A stretch of 64,000 nt of DNA from CBDBKL01 sp965116215 (lineage in GTDB: Bacteria > Bdellovibrionota > Bdellovibrionia > Bdellovibrionales > JAKFYE01). This document shows positions 25,857-35,357 of the stretch, piece after piece. The stretch is from the NCBI GenBank assembly GCA_965116215.1, contig OZ220494.1, positions 1-64,000 on the forward strand, given 5' to 3'. The stretch's first letter is position 1. Every line of letters begins with the position of its first letter. Under the pieces are notes generated by a model, which had not been told where the DNA came from, did not search any database, and saw only the letters and a list, made by a program, of their open reading frames with translations. A program made the translations under genes and the position numbers.

Positions 25857-28800
25857 CTATTTTACAGAATAATATTTTGCAGCTGAATGATGAAAGACAA
25901 GGGCTGAAACTGATGCCTCTGGATCCATCATATATTCTTCTGAAAGTGTGACCCCAATACTTTCGGGGCGTAATAGGTCAAAAAGATGTCTCTGGTCCTC
26001 CAGACGAGGACAGGCAGGGTAACCAAAAGAATATCGTTTTCCACGATACTTGGCTTGAAAACGGGACATCATTGTCATATCTAAGGGATCAGGATACCCC
26101 CATACTTTTCGTATATGAGCATGTAACATTTCTGCATAGGCCTCTGCCAGTTCTAGGGCTAGGGCCTGAAGCACATGGCACTTTAGATACTCCCCCCTTT
26201 TTTTGAGATCATCTGCTACATTTTTAATGTCTTCTCCAACGGAGGTAACAAATAGTGCAATGTTATCCTGTATTCCCAATTTAATAGGGAGTGAATAATC
26301 AGAGAGGCAGAGGCCATCCTCTCTTTGCTGTCTTGGAAAATCAAAGGTCTTTAGTAGTTTCTCTGATCCCAATTGGAAAATATGTAGTCTATTTTTTTGA
26401 GAGTTAGCTCCAAAAAATTGATACAAAGCTTTTGGTTTAAGCCTTTCTCTGTAGTCTTCTTTAACAGATGTAACAACTTCAAATATTTTTAATAATTTTT
26501 GTCTTTCTTCTGAGTGTTTGTCCTCTTTTAACTGTCCCTGACTCCATATTTTAACTAAAGAGGGCTTCATACCTAAATGTTTCGTGTAGAGCATCAGTGG
26601 ATTAACATATTTCCAAATCATATCCATTGATGTCTCTCTTAAAATATGACGATCTCCATCAGGAGGTACAGGAATGTCCTGAATAATTTCAACTTCTTTA
26701 GAACGTATCGCAGGATATGTTTTTTGATTCTTTTGCTGTTTAGACTGAGTAGCTAGGTTTTTACGGCGGGTTTCTACATTTCTTTGATGTTTTTCAAAAG
26801 CTTCTTTATCAAGAAATGTTTTTGCTAGCTCTAAACCAGACATAGCATCTTGAGCATAATCGACAAATCCCGAATAGGCTTTGGAAATTTGTCGATCCAC
26901 AAAATTTCGAGAGAGAGCTGCGCCCCCCACTAACACTGGCGTTTTTATTCCAGCGGAACTCAGGTCCTGACATGTGACCACCATTTGTTGTGCCGACTTC
27001 ACCAATAGTCCAGACAGTCCAATCAGATGAGGATGATGTTTATGAACAGATCGAATCAATTCCTCTGGGGGGATTTTAATTCCCAAATTAATAATCTCAA
27101 AACCATTGTTTGAAAAAATCATCTCAACTAAATTTTTTCCAATATCATGGACATCACCCTTCACAGTGGCGAGTATCATTTTCCCTCTTTGAGATGTTTC
27201 TTTTTTCTCCATAAGTGGCTCTAAGTAACGAACAGCAGCCTTCATGGTTTCAGCACTTTGTAAAACCTCTGCAACAATCAGTTCATTTTTATTAAATAGT
27301 CGACCGACTTCGTCCATTCCCTTCATCAATGGGCCATTAATAATTTTCAAAGGTTTAATATTTTTCTTAAGCATCGCTTGTAGATCTTCAAATAATCCAT
27401 CTTGTGTGCCCTCCACAATAGAATGGGTTAAACGCTCTTCTACAGTGAGGTCCATGGTACTTATTTTCTTTCTGCCTTTTTTCTCTCTAAAATAGGATAC
27501 AAAATTGGAAATAGGGTCAGAGCCTGTGTTGAAAATAAGATGATTTGAAAGCTCCTTTTCTTTTTCAGATAAGGAAGCATAACGCTCTATCTTTTCTGTA
27601 TTCACTATAGCTAAATCAAGTCCCGCTCGAGTGCAGTGGTAGAGAAAAACAGAATTTAGCACTTCTCGTCCTGCGGGAGGGAGTCCAAAGGACACATTGG
27701 AGATACCTAAAATGGTTTTTGTGTCAGGAAATTCTTTTTTCAATAATCTTAAGGCTTCAATAGTTTCTTTTGCCGAACCCATATATTCTTCATCCCCAGT
27801 GCCACAGGGAAAAACTAGAGGGTCCCAGTAAATATTTTTTGGCAATAGACCATATTTATGAACTAATAAACTATAACTTCTTTTTGCAATCTCTAATTTT
27901 CTCTGTTGTGTGACACCCATTCCCTGTTTGGGATCCTCATCAATAGTTCCTACAACAATTGCGGCTCCATATTTTTTAGCCAATGGAATAATTTCTGCAA
28001 ATCGTTTTTCACCATCTTCTAAGTTAATGGAATTAATAATAGCCTTACCCTGGGAAAAAGTAAGAGCTTGAGCAATGACATCTTCACGGGTGGAATCTAT
28101 CATCAAAGGGACTTTGATTTTCCTTATGACTTCACTTAGAAAGAGATTCATATCCTCTAGTTCATTACGATCAGGATCGGCTAAGCAAATATCAATAATG
28201 TGAGCACCGTTTTTAATTTGTTTTTTGGCTATTTCACAGGCTTTATTTATTTGTCCTTCACTTATCAGTTTTTTAAATTTACGACTTCCAATAACATTTG
28301 TACGTTCTCCGACAAGAAGGGGTCGTTTTTCGTCTGTAACTTCTAAAGCATCGATACCAGATAGTCTTGAAATGGTATTGAGTAAGGGGGTATGAGGTTT
28401 AAGGTGCTTAGACATATTTGCAAGAGCTTTAATATGCTGTGGTGTTGTCCCACAACACCCACCAATAAGATTTAACCAGCCCTTTTCTCCAAAATTTTTT
28501 AAAATCTTTGTTATCATTTCAGGAGTTTCTAGATAGTTGCCATCTTCATCTGGTAATCCGGCATTGGGTACACATCCCACACGGAAGCAATTCATTTGAG
28601 CCAATGTGCGGATATGGTCAGTCATAAACTCTGGTCCAGTTGCACAATTTAAACCCAGGTATAATAAATCAACATGTTCTAATGAAGTGACTAGTGCCTC
28701 TACGGTCTGCCCAGCTAACATGGTTCCCATAGGTTCGATCGTTGCGCTTACAGCGATAGGGAGTCTTACTTTTTTTGGAAGTGCATTTATAGCTATCAAT

Positions 28801-29369
28801 GCCGCTTTGATGTTTCGGGTGTCTTGGCATGTTTCAATAAGGAAATAATCGATTCCCCCTTCATAGAGTCCCTCGGCTTGGATTTGAAAATTTTTAATGA
28901 GTTCACTAAATGTAATCCCTTGAGTGACAGAAATCGCTTTTGTTGTTGGACCGATACTCCCAGCAACGAATTTTGGTCTATTGTTTGTTGAATAACGATC
29001 AGCCAGTTTTCGAGCTAGATGGGCAGCTTGTTTATTGAGATTTTTAGCTTTAGAAGCGAGTCCAAATTCATTTAACACCAAAGGCGTTGCTCCAAATGTG
29101 TTTGTGGTAATGATATCAGCTCCAGCTTCAAGGTAGGTTTTAAATATTTTTTCTATACTCTGAGGGTGCGTGAGATTTAAGTTTTCATTACATCCTTCAT
29201 AGTTTTGTCCACCAAACTCTTCCATCGTAAGGTTTAAGTCTTGAATGGCTGTTCCCATAGCTCCATCGAGAACCATTACACGATGATTAAAAGCTTCTAT
29301 CAGAGCAGATATTCGCTCTTTTCGTGTGAATGGATGTGTTCGTGTAAGTTCTTCAGATTGTACGTTCAT
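25857..29369 (-). CDS. metH: Cobalamin-dependent methionine synthase
   Basis: Transfers the methyl group of 5-methyl-THF to homocysteine via methylcobalamin. All four modules are present in 1170 aa. The homocysteine domain (~15-335) has zinc cysteines in LNCATGPE and GGCCGTTPQH. The pterin-binding domain (~360-640) has LLVGERTNVIGSRKF. The B12 cap and Rossmann domains (~660-880) have GDVHDIGKN with the cobalt-ligating His. The C-terminal activation domain has YSFGYPACPRLEDQ near residue 1110. Full-length, so reactivation by SAM and flavodoxin should be possible. The 127 bp upstream are too short and unlike for a cobalamin or SAM riboswitch. Transcribed alone, divergently from the methyltransferase gene at 29497. 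Confidence 0.97.
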   Translation of the reverse strand: MNVQSEELTRTHPFTRKERISALIEAFNHRVMVLDGAMGTAIQDLNLTMEEFGGQNYEGCNENLNLTHPQSIEKIFKTYLEAGADIITTNTFGATPLVLNEFGLASKAKNLNKQAAHLARKLADRYSTNNRPKFVAGSIGPTTKAISVTQGITFSELIKNFQIQAEGLYEGGIDYFLIETCQDTRNIKAALIAINALPKKVRLPIAVSATIEPMGTMLAGQTVEALVTSLEHVDLLYLGLNCATGPEFMTDHIRTLAQMNCFRVGCVPNAGLPDEDGNYLETPEMITKILKNFGEKGWLNLIGGCCGTTPQHIKALANMSKHLKPHTPLLNTISRLSGIDALEVTDEKRPLLVGERTNVIGSRKFKKLISEGQINKACEIAKKQIKNGAHIIDICLADPDRNELEDMNLFLSEVIRKIKVPLMIDSTREDVIAQALTFSQGKAIINSINLEDGEKRFAEIIPLAKKYGAAIVVGTIDEDPKQGMGVTQQRKLEIAKRSYSLLVHKYGLLPKNIYWDPLVFPCGTGDEEYMGSAKETIEALRLLKKEFPDTKTILGISNVSFGLPPAGREVLNSVFLYHCTRAGLDLAIVNTEKIERYASLSEKEKELSNHLIFNTGSDPISNFVSYFREKKGRKKISTMDLTVEERLTHSIVEGTQDGLFEDLQAMLKKNIKPLKIINGPLMKGMDEVGRLFNKNELIVAEVLQSAETMKAAVRYLEPLMEKKETSQRGKMILATVKGDVHDIGKNLVEMIFSNNGFEIINLGIKIPPEELIRSVHKHHPHLIGLSGLLVKSAQQMVVTCQDLSSAGIKTPVLVGGAALSRNFVDRQISKAYSGFVDYAQDAMSGLELAKTFLDKEAFEKHQRNVETRRKNLATQSKQQKNQKTYPAIRSKEVEIIQDIPVPPDGDRHILRETSMDMIWKYVNPLMLYTKHLGMKPSLVKIWSQGQLKEDKHSEERQKLLKIFEVVTSVKEDYRERLKPKALYQFFGANSQKNRLHIFQLGSEKLLKTFDFPRQQREDGLCLSDYSLPIKLGIQDNIALFVTSVGEDIKNVADDLKKRGEYLKCHVLQALALELAEAYAEMLHAHIRKVWGYPDPLDMTMMSRFQAKYRGKRYSFGYPACPRLEDQRHLFDLLRPESIGVTLSEEYMMDPEASVSALVFHHSAAKYYSVK

Positions 29370-29496
29370 AATGTTTGAATTCTAGCAGTCTAATGGAAAA
29401 TGGATCGACTGTCTTTTAAATATAAGAGAGACTGTCATATTCAAAGAAATAATGACGTATAAGTTGTCTGTTTTATAGAAATGAAGGGAATCTCTT

Positions 29497-30621
29497 GTGC
29501 CACGATTTATTGCTTTAACTTCAAAAGGGTTGGAAACTATTTTAGCTGAAGAGCTGCAAGCTATAAATATGAAGCGTGTTATCAAGGGGCCATCCTGTGT
29601 TTTTTTTGATACTCATTGGAAGGGATGTTACTTAGCTCATCTCAAGTTAAGAATGGCGACTCGGATAGGATTAACTGTTCTGGATTTTCCGGCCTATAAA
29701 CCAGAGGATATATATCACAATACTCTAAGGCATGATTTTACAAAATATATCAGTGCAGATCAGACAATTGCTGTTGATGCGACTGTGAGGGAGTGTGTCC
29801 TTGGGGATCAGCGTTCCATTGCTTTGAAAATCAAAGATGCTATCGTAGATCAGTTTAGAGAAAAATTTGGACAAAGGCCAAATGTGGATCGTTACTCTCC
29901 TGATCTTAGAGTATTGGTTCGTGGATATAAAAACCAGTATGGAGTCAGTTTAGACACATCGGGAGGCTCTCTGTCCAAAAGAGGCTACCGCATTCAATCT
30001 GTGGATGCCCCACTCAGAGAACATCTGGCAGCGGCTCTGATTCACCTTACAAAATGGACACCAGAAATTCCATTGATTGACCCTTTTTGTGGTTCAGGAA
30101 CAGTATTGATTGAAGCGGCTCTTATGGCTGCCCGAGTGGCTCCAGGGTGTCTACAAAAAAGATTTGCCTTTCAAAAGTGGAAAACTTTTCAATCAGATAT
30201 TTGGGACTCTGTTATCAATGATGTTGTGAATGAAGAGGTGGTTTCACATGATGTAAAGATTTTCGGCTTTGATGTGTCTAGGGAGGCTATTCGAGCCGCT
30301 TGTGCAAATGCTCGGCAAGCAGGTATTGAGGAGAGGATTGCATTTCGACGGCAAAATTTTATCACACTTGAACCACCAGTTTCTAAGGGTATTCTTATCT
30401 TTAACCCCCCCTATGGATTGCGATTAAAGGACCCCTATCGGCTAGTGGATCTTTATAAAGATATTGGATTTGTATTGAAGCAACGTTTTACAGGCTGGAA
30501 GGCTTTTATCCTTTCAGGAGATAAGGAGTTAACTCGTCATCTGGGGCTAAAAAGCTTTCAAAAAACACCTGTTTTTAATGGCAATATAGAGTGTCGCTTT
30601 TTATCTTATGAAATTCGTTAG
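29497..30621 (+). CDS. THUMP-domain class I methyltransferase, RlmL N-half / COG0116 type
   Basis: GTG start. Residues ~45-155 are a THUMP RNA-binding domain. The C-terminal part has the SAM site DPFCGSGTVLIEAALMA (~195-211) and the target-base motif NPPYG (~303-307). This is the signature of 23S rRNA (guanine-N2) methyltransferases of the RlmL N-terminal half and relatives. 374 aa, a normal length for stand-alone members; the RlmK half is absent. It most likely makes m2G in 23S rRNA, though related proteins act on tRNA, so the exact site stays open. Monocistronic. Confidence 0.88.
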   Translation: MPRFIALTSKGLETILAEELQAINMKRVIKGPSCVFFDTHWKGCYLAHLKLRMATRIGLTVLDFPAYKPEDIYHNTLRHDFTKYISADQTIAVDATVRECVLGDQRSIALKIKDAIVDQFREKFGQRPNVDRYSPDLRVLVRGYKNQYGVSLDTSGGSLSKRGYRIQSVDAPLREHLAAALIHLTKWTPEIPLIDPFCGSGTVLIEAALMAARVAPGCLQKRFAFQKWKTFQSDIWDSVINDVVNEEVVSHDVKIFGFDVSREAIRAACANARQAGIEERIAFRRQNFITLEPPVSKGILIFNPPYGLRLKDPYRLVDLYKDIGFVLKQRFTGWKAFILSGDKELTRHLGLKSFQKTPVFNGNIECRFLSYEIR

Positions 30622-30719
30622 AGTGATTTGGGGGCGACTTTGAAAAAAATAGAAAGCTTTTTTTCTACACATGAGGATAGAGCTTAATACTATTCAGAAT
30701 AGAACAAACAGCGGTCTTT

Positions 30720-31082
30720 CTAAAAAGGTTTGTATTGTGCAAGGTAAGCGGCAAAAAGTCCCAATAGGATTATCACTCTCCAAATCAGAGGTAACTGATC
30801 AGGTTGTCGATGAATAAGTAAAGGGCTAATGGCTAATATCAACCATATAATGATTTTCCCAAATACCCACAGGGGCCATGGTGAGGGTAGACCCAATTTG
30901 GCAATTAAACCAAATCCTGTGATGAAAGATATAACAAGTGCAATCCCATGAGTGATGTGCATGAGTTTTTTGCCGGCAGGATGACTTTCTTTAGTCATGG
31001 AAAGAGCAACCATCCCCCCTATAGAGGCCATCATTGCAAATAAAGAGGCGGAGTGAAGAACTTTATAGAAACTGTAATGCAT
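30720..31082 (-). CDS. Small four-TM membrane protein (120 aa)
   Basis: Four hydrophobic segments at roughly 8-28, 46-66, 70-88 and 98-115 with short loops. His7 in the YKVLHSAS segment and HITHG (~43-47) recall small cytochrome-like or Sirb/CopD-like membrane proteins, but that is not enough for a family call. Stands alone, convergent with the methyltransferase gene and divergent from hppA. No partner suggests a role. Confidence 0.75.
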   Translation of the reverse strand: MHYSFYKVLHSASLFAMMASIGGMVALSMTKESHPAGKKLMHITHGIALVISFITGFGLIAKLGLPSPWPLWVFGKIIIWLILAISPLLIHRQPDQLPLIWRVIILLGLFAAYLAQYKPF

Positions 31083-31438
31083 AAAACCCTCTCTGTAAGT
31101 CTACTTGATGACGTTGTATAAAGTCTGCGTCAACTTAAAAGATCATTTTTTTGTTTCTTCTGCCTCTCCTATTTTTTTATCCATTTGGATCGTGCGACGG
31201 GCATTGTAAAAATCCATATATTTTTATGAAAAATTTTTCCCTTCGTAAGATAAAGGGCTTTTCTTTTCAAATATTCTGCTTTCCCTATTTTCATTCAGGT
31301 CGACCTCTCTAAAGTCACTTTTGTACTTTAAAGATGAAATTTCTAAAGGTTGCGCAAGGCGTCTTCAGTTTTTTTGAGTCAGTTGACTTTCTTTGGGCTT
31401 AAAGACATCAATCATTTGAAATGAAGTGAGGAGTCATT
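31083..31438. other. Intergenic region upstream of hppA
   Basis: No ORF. The hppA start has a strong SD, AGTGAGGAG, directly before ATTATG. A TTGACT at 31383 could be a -35 box, but no convincing -10 follows. Nothing else recognised. Confidence 0.4.
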
Positions 31439-33481
31439 ATGGATTTATCGGTTTTAGCACCTCTTGCCGGTCTATTAGGGTTGTTTTTTGCATTTGTGAT
31501 TTATCTTGGAGTGGTCCGTTTATCTCAAGGGACTGATAAAATGAAATCGATTGGAGATGAGATCAGTCTAGGGGCAATGACTTTTCTTAAGTCAGAATAC
31601 AAAATCCTCACCTTATTTGTCCTTATTATCGCTATCCTATTATATTGGAAACTCGACCCCTATACGGCTATGGCTTTTATTGGTGGGGCTTTGGCCTCTG
31701 GGGCCGCCGGATGGTTTGGTATGAAATCTGCGACAAAAGCCAATGTGCGAACGGCGGCAGCGGCTAAAGATAAGGGACAGGGTCCGGCTTTGATGACAGC
31801 TTTTCAGGGTGGTGCTGTTATGGGTTTGTCGGTGGCGTCCTTGGGGCTTCTGGGCCTTGGGGTCTTTTTTTACTTCTTTGGTAAAGACATTGAGACAGTC
31901 AGTATTCTTTCCGGTTTTTCTATGGGGGCTTCATCTATTGCTCTTTTTTCTCGTGTTGGTGGAGGTATTTTTACAAAGGCGGCTGATGTCGGAGCAGATC
32001 TTGTTGGAAAAGTAGAAGCGGGCATTCCAGAGGATGATCCAAGAAATCCAGGCGTTATCGCTGACAATGTTGGGGATAATGTTGGGGATGTTGCAGGAAT
32101 GGGCGCAGACATTTTTGAAAGTTATGTTGGAGCTATGGTGGCCAGTATGGCGATTGCGGCCACAATGAGTGCAGAGCAAATTATGAATTTAAATACATCT
32201 GAAGCAGGCCAGCTGATGCTTTTACAGATGCCCCTACTTTTAGCCGTAGTGGGTTTGGTCTCATCTTTATTCAGTATTTTAGCTATAAGAATTTTTAAGG
32301 CTATGGACCCAAGTAAGGCTTTGAGTCTTTCTCATTGGTTATCTGCCATACTGTTTCTGGTCGGTGCTTTTTTAGTCGTTGATATATTTTCTTTTACAAT
32401 GGGTGTTTATGGAGCGATTTTAGTGGGGACAATTACAGGTATGGTGATTGGCTATGCCACGGAAATTTATACAGCAAAAAGCCCTGTCTTTAGAATTATG
32501 AAAGCTTCTAAGACAGGACCTGCAACAAATATTATTACTGGTTTTGCTGTGGGCTTAGAGAGTTGTGTTGTACCTCTCTTGACTATCGCTGTGGCTATTG
32601 GGGCCTCTTATGAGTGGGCAGGGCTTTACGGTATTGCAATGGCCGCTGTGGGCATGTTGGCAACGGTAGGAATGACGATGAGTGTAGATGCCTATGGCCC
32701 TGTTGCCGATAATGCCGGAGGTATTTCCGAAATGGCAGGGTTAGGCCCAGATGTTCGAAAAATCACTGATGGGTTAGACGCTTTAGGAAATACAACAGCA
32801 GCTATTGGGAAGGGTTTTGCCATTGGTTCGGCAGCATTGACAGCTTTGGGACTTTTTGTAGCTTATGGTCAGGCTATTGACGAAGTCCGGTTAAAGGCCG
32901 GTTTGGGATTTTTAGCAATGGATATTACAGATCCTCATGTTGTTATGGGATTGATCTTAGGAGGAGTTGTTGTTTTACTTGCAGCTTCTTTAACAATGAC
33001 TTCTGTAGGTAAAGCGGCTTCACAAATGGTGGATGAGATTCGCCGTCAGTTTCGGGAGATAAAAGGACTTTTAGAGGGAAAGGCCAAGCCTGATACACGT
33101 CGTTGTGTGGAAATTTCCACTCAAGCGGCCTTAAAAGAAATGGTGTTGCCGGGATTGGTTGCTGTTGTATCTCCTATTCTGGTCGGCTATGGCCTTGGCC
33201 CCGCAGCCCTTGGTGGTATGTTAGCTGGAGCGACTTTAACTGGTGTTGTTATTGCCCTGCTGATGTCCAATGCTGGTGGTGCATGGGATAATGCCAAGAA
33301 ATATATTGAACAGGGAAAGTTGCAAAATGAATCCAAGGGCACAGAGGCTCACCATGCCGCTGTAACAGGTGACACTGTGGGTGATCCGTTTAAAGATACG
33401 ACTGGTCCAGCAATGAATATTCTTATTAAATTGATGTCCATCGTGGCTTTGATTTTGGCTCCATTGATTGCGACTCTTTAA
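31439..33481 (+). CDS. hppA: Membrane-bound ion-translocating pyrophosphatase
   Basis: Hydrolyses PPi and pumps H+ (or Na+) across the inner membrane. Sixteen-odd TM segments in 680 aa. The catalytic loop DVGADLVGKVEAGIPEDDPRNP (~182-203) and the following DNVGDNVGD are perfect. At the position that decides potassium dependence the sequence is GNTTAAIGKG (~450-459). Ala there, where potassium-independent enzymes have Lys, points to the K+-dependent class. Whether H+ or Na+ is pumped cannot be told by eye. It recovers energy from biosynthetic PPi. Monocistronic with a strong SD. Confidence 0.96.
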   Translation: MDLSVLAPLAGLLGLFFAFVIYLGVVRLSQGTDKMKSIGDEISLGAMTFLKSEYKILTLFVLIIAILLYWKLDPYTAMAFIGGALASGAAGWFGMKSATKANVRTAAAAKDKGQGPALMTAFQGGAVMGLSVASLGLLGLGVFFYFFGKDIETVSILSGFSMGASSIALFSRVGGGIFTKAADVGADLVGKVEAGIPEDDPRNPGVIADNVGDNVGDVAGMGADIFESYVGAMVASMAIAATMSAEQIMNLNTSEAGQLMLLQMPLLLAVVGLVSSLFSILAIRIFKAMDPSKALSLSHWLSAILFLVGAFLVVDIFSFTMGVYGAILVGTITGMVIGYATEIYTAKSPVFRIMKASKTGPATNIITGFAVGLESCVVPLLTIAVAIGASYEWAGLYGIAMAAVGMLATVGMTMSVDAYGPVADNAGGISEMAGLGPDVRKITDGLDALGNTTAAIGKGFAIGSAALTALGLFVAYGQAIDEVRLKAGLGFLAMDITDPHVVMGLILGGVVVLLAASLTMTSVGKAASQMVDEIRRQFREIKGLLEGKAKPDTRRCVEISTQAALKEMVLPGLVAVVSPILVGYGLGPAALGGMLAGATLTGVVIALLMSNAGGAWDNAKKYIEQGKLQNESKGTEAHHAAVTGDTVGDPFKDTTGPAMNILIKLMSIVALILAPLIATL

Positions 33482-33912
33482 AATTTTCTAAGATAAAAAA
33501 GGTACTAATAATCACATTAACGGGATAGTGAACTTTTGGGGATTGGCAACGGTAAGACTTTCTAAATTTTGGGGCATGAATAAGAATACTTTTTATTTGC
33601 ACTTAAAAGAATGTGAGTTGAGGTTTAATTATAGAAAAGATAACCTGTATAGTTAATGTTAAAACTAGTTAGAAATAAATCCCTTAAAGTGTCATGAACC
33701 AAGAATAATTTATAGTTTGTCCTTAAATGAATGTGTGTTTTCTTTCTTATAGAGGCTTTAATTTGCTATAGTGCATTAAAAAACAAAAATTATCTTAATA
33801 GTTTGACGATTTTCTATAGATTGTTAATTTTTATGGTGTATAAGGAACTCCTTAACTGGTCTTGGGTCTTCTAATGAATGAACTGAACCAAGGCTATTTG
33901 TAGGGGGAGTCA
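33482..33912. other. Intergenic region upstream of restriction-modification genes
   Basis: AT-rich without ORF. Contains two imperfect copies of CTTAAA-GAATGTG-GTT (about 33602 and 33722) and a perfect TAAGGA-ac-TCCTTA palindrome at 33841-33854. It marks the left border of the probably acquired restriction-modification cassette. Confidence 0.45.
33841..33854. promoter_or_regulatory. Palindrome before the methyltransferase gene
   Basis: TAAGGA-AC-TCCTTA, 6-bp perfect arms, 58 bp upstream of the GTG start. Restriction-modification genes are often controlled through small operators bound by a C protein or by the methyltransferase itself. No C gene is seen here, so autoregulation is the only candidate. 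Confidence 0.35.
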
Positions 33913-34686
33913 GTGGAATCAAATCTACAAGATATTTCAATTTGGACCGATAAAGCCACAATCTACAACGGAGATTTTCTCAAGTTTAATAGTATAGAAG
34001 ACGGTTCGATTGATCTTGTTGTGACTTCTCCTCCATACAATATAGACATCGATTATAACTCAAATGTCGATAACCTTTCATACAAAGAGTATTTAAGTTT
34101 CACGAGTCAGTGGTTATCAAAATGCTATTTGTTTTGTAAAGATGCTGGACGTTTGTGCCTCAATATTCCTCTTGACAAAAATAAGGGTGGTCAACAGGCG
34201 GTTTGTGCCGATATAACCACAATGGCTAAAGAGGTCGGATGGAAATACCATTCAACAATTATTTGGAACGAAGGGAATATATCACGTAGGACGGCCTGGG
34301 GTTCTTGGCTTTCAGCGTCAGCCCCTTACGTTATTGCACCAGTTGAAGTGATTGTCGTCATGTACAAAGAGCGATGGAAAAAAGATAAGGGTGTAAGTGA
34401 TATGACTCGTGATGAGTTTATGAATTGGACAAATGGTCTTTGGACATTTAATGGGCAATCTAAAAAAGGTGCCGGGGGGCATCCAGCAGCTTTCCCAATA
34501 GAGTTGCCCTATCGATGTATAAAAATGTTTAGTTACGTTGGGGATATTGTTCTTGACCCGTTTCTGGGGAGTGGTTCAACCTTATTGGCTACCTATTCTA
34601 CCAACAGAATTGGAATTGGTATCGATATTGATGCTCAGTATTGTGAAATTGCAAAAAGTCGATTAGGTCAAATAGCTCAGTTGTAA
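33913..34686 (+). CDS. DNA methyltransferase of a type II R-M system (beta-class order)
   Basis: GTG start, SD GGGGGA at 33903-33908. The catalytic motif TSPPYN lies near the N-terminus (residues ~38-43) and the SAM motif LDPFLGSGSTLLAT near the C-terminus (~213-226). That is the beta-class order. The SPPY form is commonest in N4-cytosine methyltransferases, but N6-adenine cannot be excluded. 257 aa, compact, with a short presumed target-recognition part between. The next gene, 4 bp away, is an HNH nuclease, so it protects host DNA against that enzyme. The target sequence cannot be read from the protein. Confidence 0.88.
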   Translation: MESNLQDISIWTDKATIYNGDFLKFNSIEDGSIDLVVTSPPYNIDIDYNSNVDNLSYKEYLSFTSQWLSKCYLFCKDAGRLCLNIPLDKNKGGQQAVCADITTMAKEVGWKYHSTIIWNEGNISRRTAWGSWLSASAPYVIAPVEVIVVMYKERWKKDKGVSDMTRDEFMNWTNGLWTFNGQSKKGAGGHPAAFPIELPYRCIKMFSYVGDIVLDPFLGSGSTLLATYSTNRIGIGIDIDAQYCEIAKSRLGQIAQL

Positions 34687-34705
34687 CAATTTGACTGGTT
34701 CTTCG

Positions 34706-35293
34706 ATGAAAAAACTGACACAAAAAGAACTCATTTTCGAATATTTCCTTAAACATAAAGATAAAGACATACCTCATGTTGAAATTGTTGATTGGGCTAC
34801 TCATGAGTGGAAAGTTCAAACTGGAACAGTATTTAGAGACCCCGACCGAGCAATACGATCTCTATATCAGGAAGGTGTTTTGATAAAAAAGAGAAAAGGA
34901 GTATATCGATATGATTCCAATTATGAATTTCGAAGGTCTCAAACACATTTCACTTCAAATCAAAGGGAAGAGATTTTTGAACGAGATGAATACAAATGCG
35001 TTATTTGTGGAAAGGGCAGCAAAGATGGAATGGAATTACATGCCGACCATATCATACCCAGAGACCTTGGAGGGGAATCTACTATTTCTAACGGTCAAAC
35101 ACTTTGTTCAGAACATAACATGCTCAAGAAGAATCTAAAGCAAACAGAAACTGGTAAGAAGATGTTTATTCGTTTATACGAATTGGCACAGAGCCAAAGA
35201 AACGAAAAATTATGCCAATTCTGCAAAGAGGTTTTAGAGGTCTATAATAACCACGGTATCAACAGTCATATAAAATGGAATGATAAGAGCTAA
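34706..35293 (+). CDS. HNH restriction endonuclease, partner of the preceding methyltransferase
   Basis: ATG at 34706 (MKKLTQKEL) is preferred over the in-frame TTG at 34691, which adds five residues. The N-terminal half looks like a winged-helix DNA-binding domain (QKELIFEYFLKHKD, RAIRSLYQEGVLIKKRKG). The C-terminal half is an HNH nuclease: FERDEYKCVICGKGS, HADHIIPRDLGG with the catalytic His, and NGQTLCSEHNMLKKN. Two Cys pairs (CVIC and LC...) may hold zinc. With the methyltransferase it forms a minimal two-gene type II restriction-modification cassette between hppA and metG. Weak SD; translation is probably coupled to the methyltransferase. Confidence 0.85.
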   Translation: MKKLTQKELIFEYFLKHKDKDIPHVEIVDWATHEWKVQTGTVFRDPDRAIRSLYQEGVLIKKRKGVYRYDSNYEFRRSQTHFTSNQREEIFERDEYKCVICGKGSKDGMELHADHIIPRDLGGESTISNGQTLCSEHNMLKKNLKQTETGKKMFIRLYELAQSQRNEKLCQFCKEVLEVYNNHGINSHIKWNDKS

Positions 35294-35357
35294 AATGAAC
35301 AACACTTGATCCCATAGGAGATCGCAGTTCACCTCTGGTTGATTTGAATATTTACAG

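Noticed and set aside
29370..29496. Cobalamin or SAM riboswitch before metH
   Set aside because: The 127-bp gap is too short and shows no B12-box or SAM-I core.
33571..33600. Third copy of the tRNA-Cys direct repeat
   Set aside because: Only GGGGCA and AATAAGAAT are shared, without the rest of the 70 bp.
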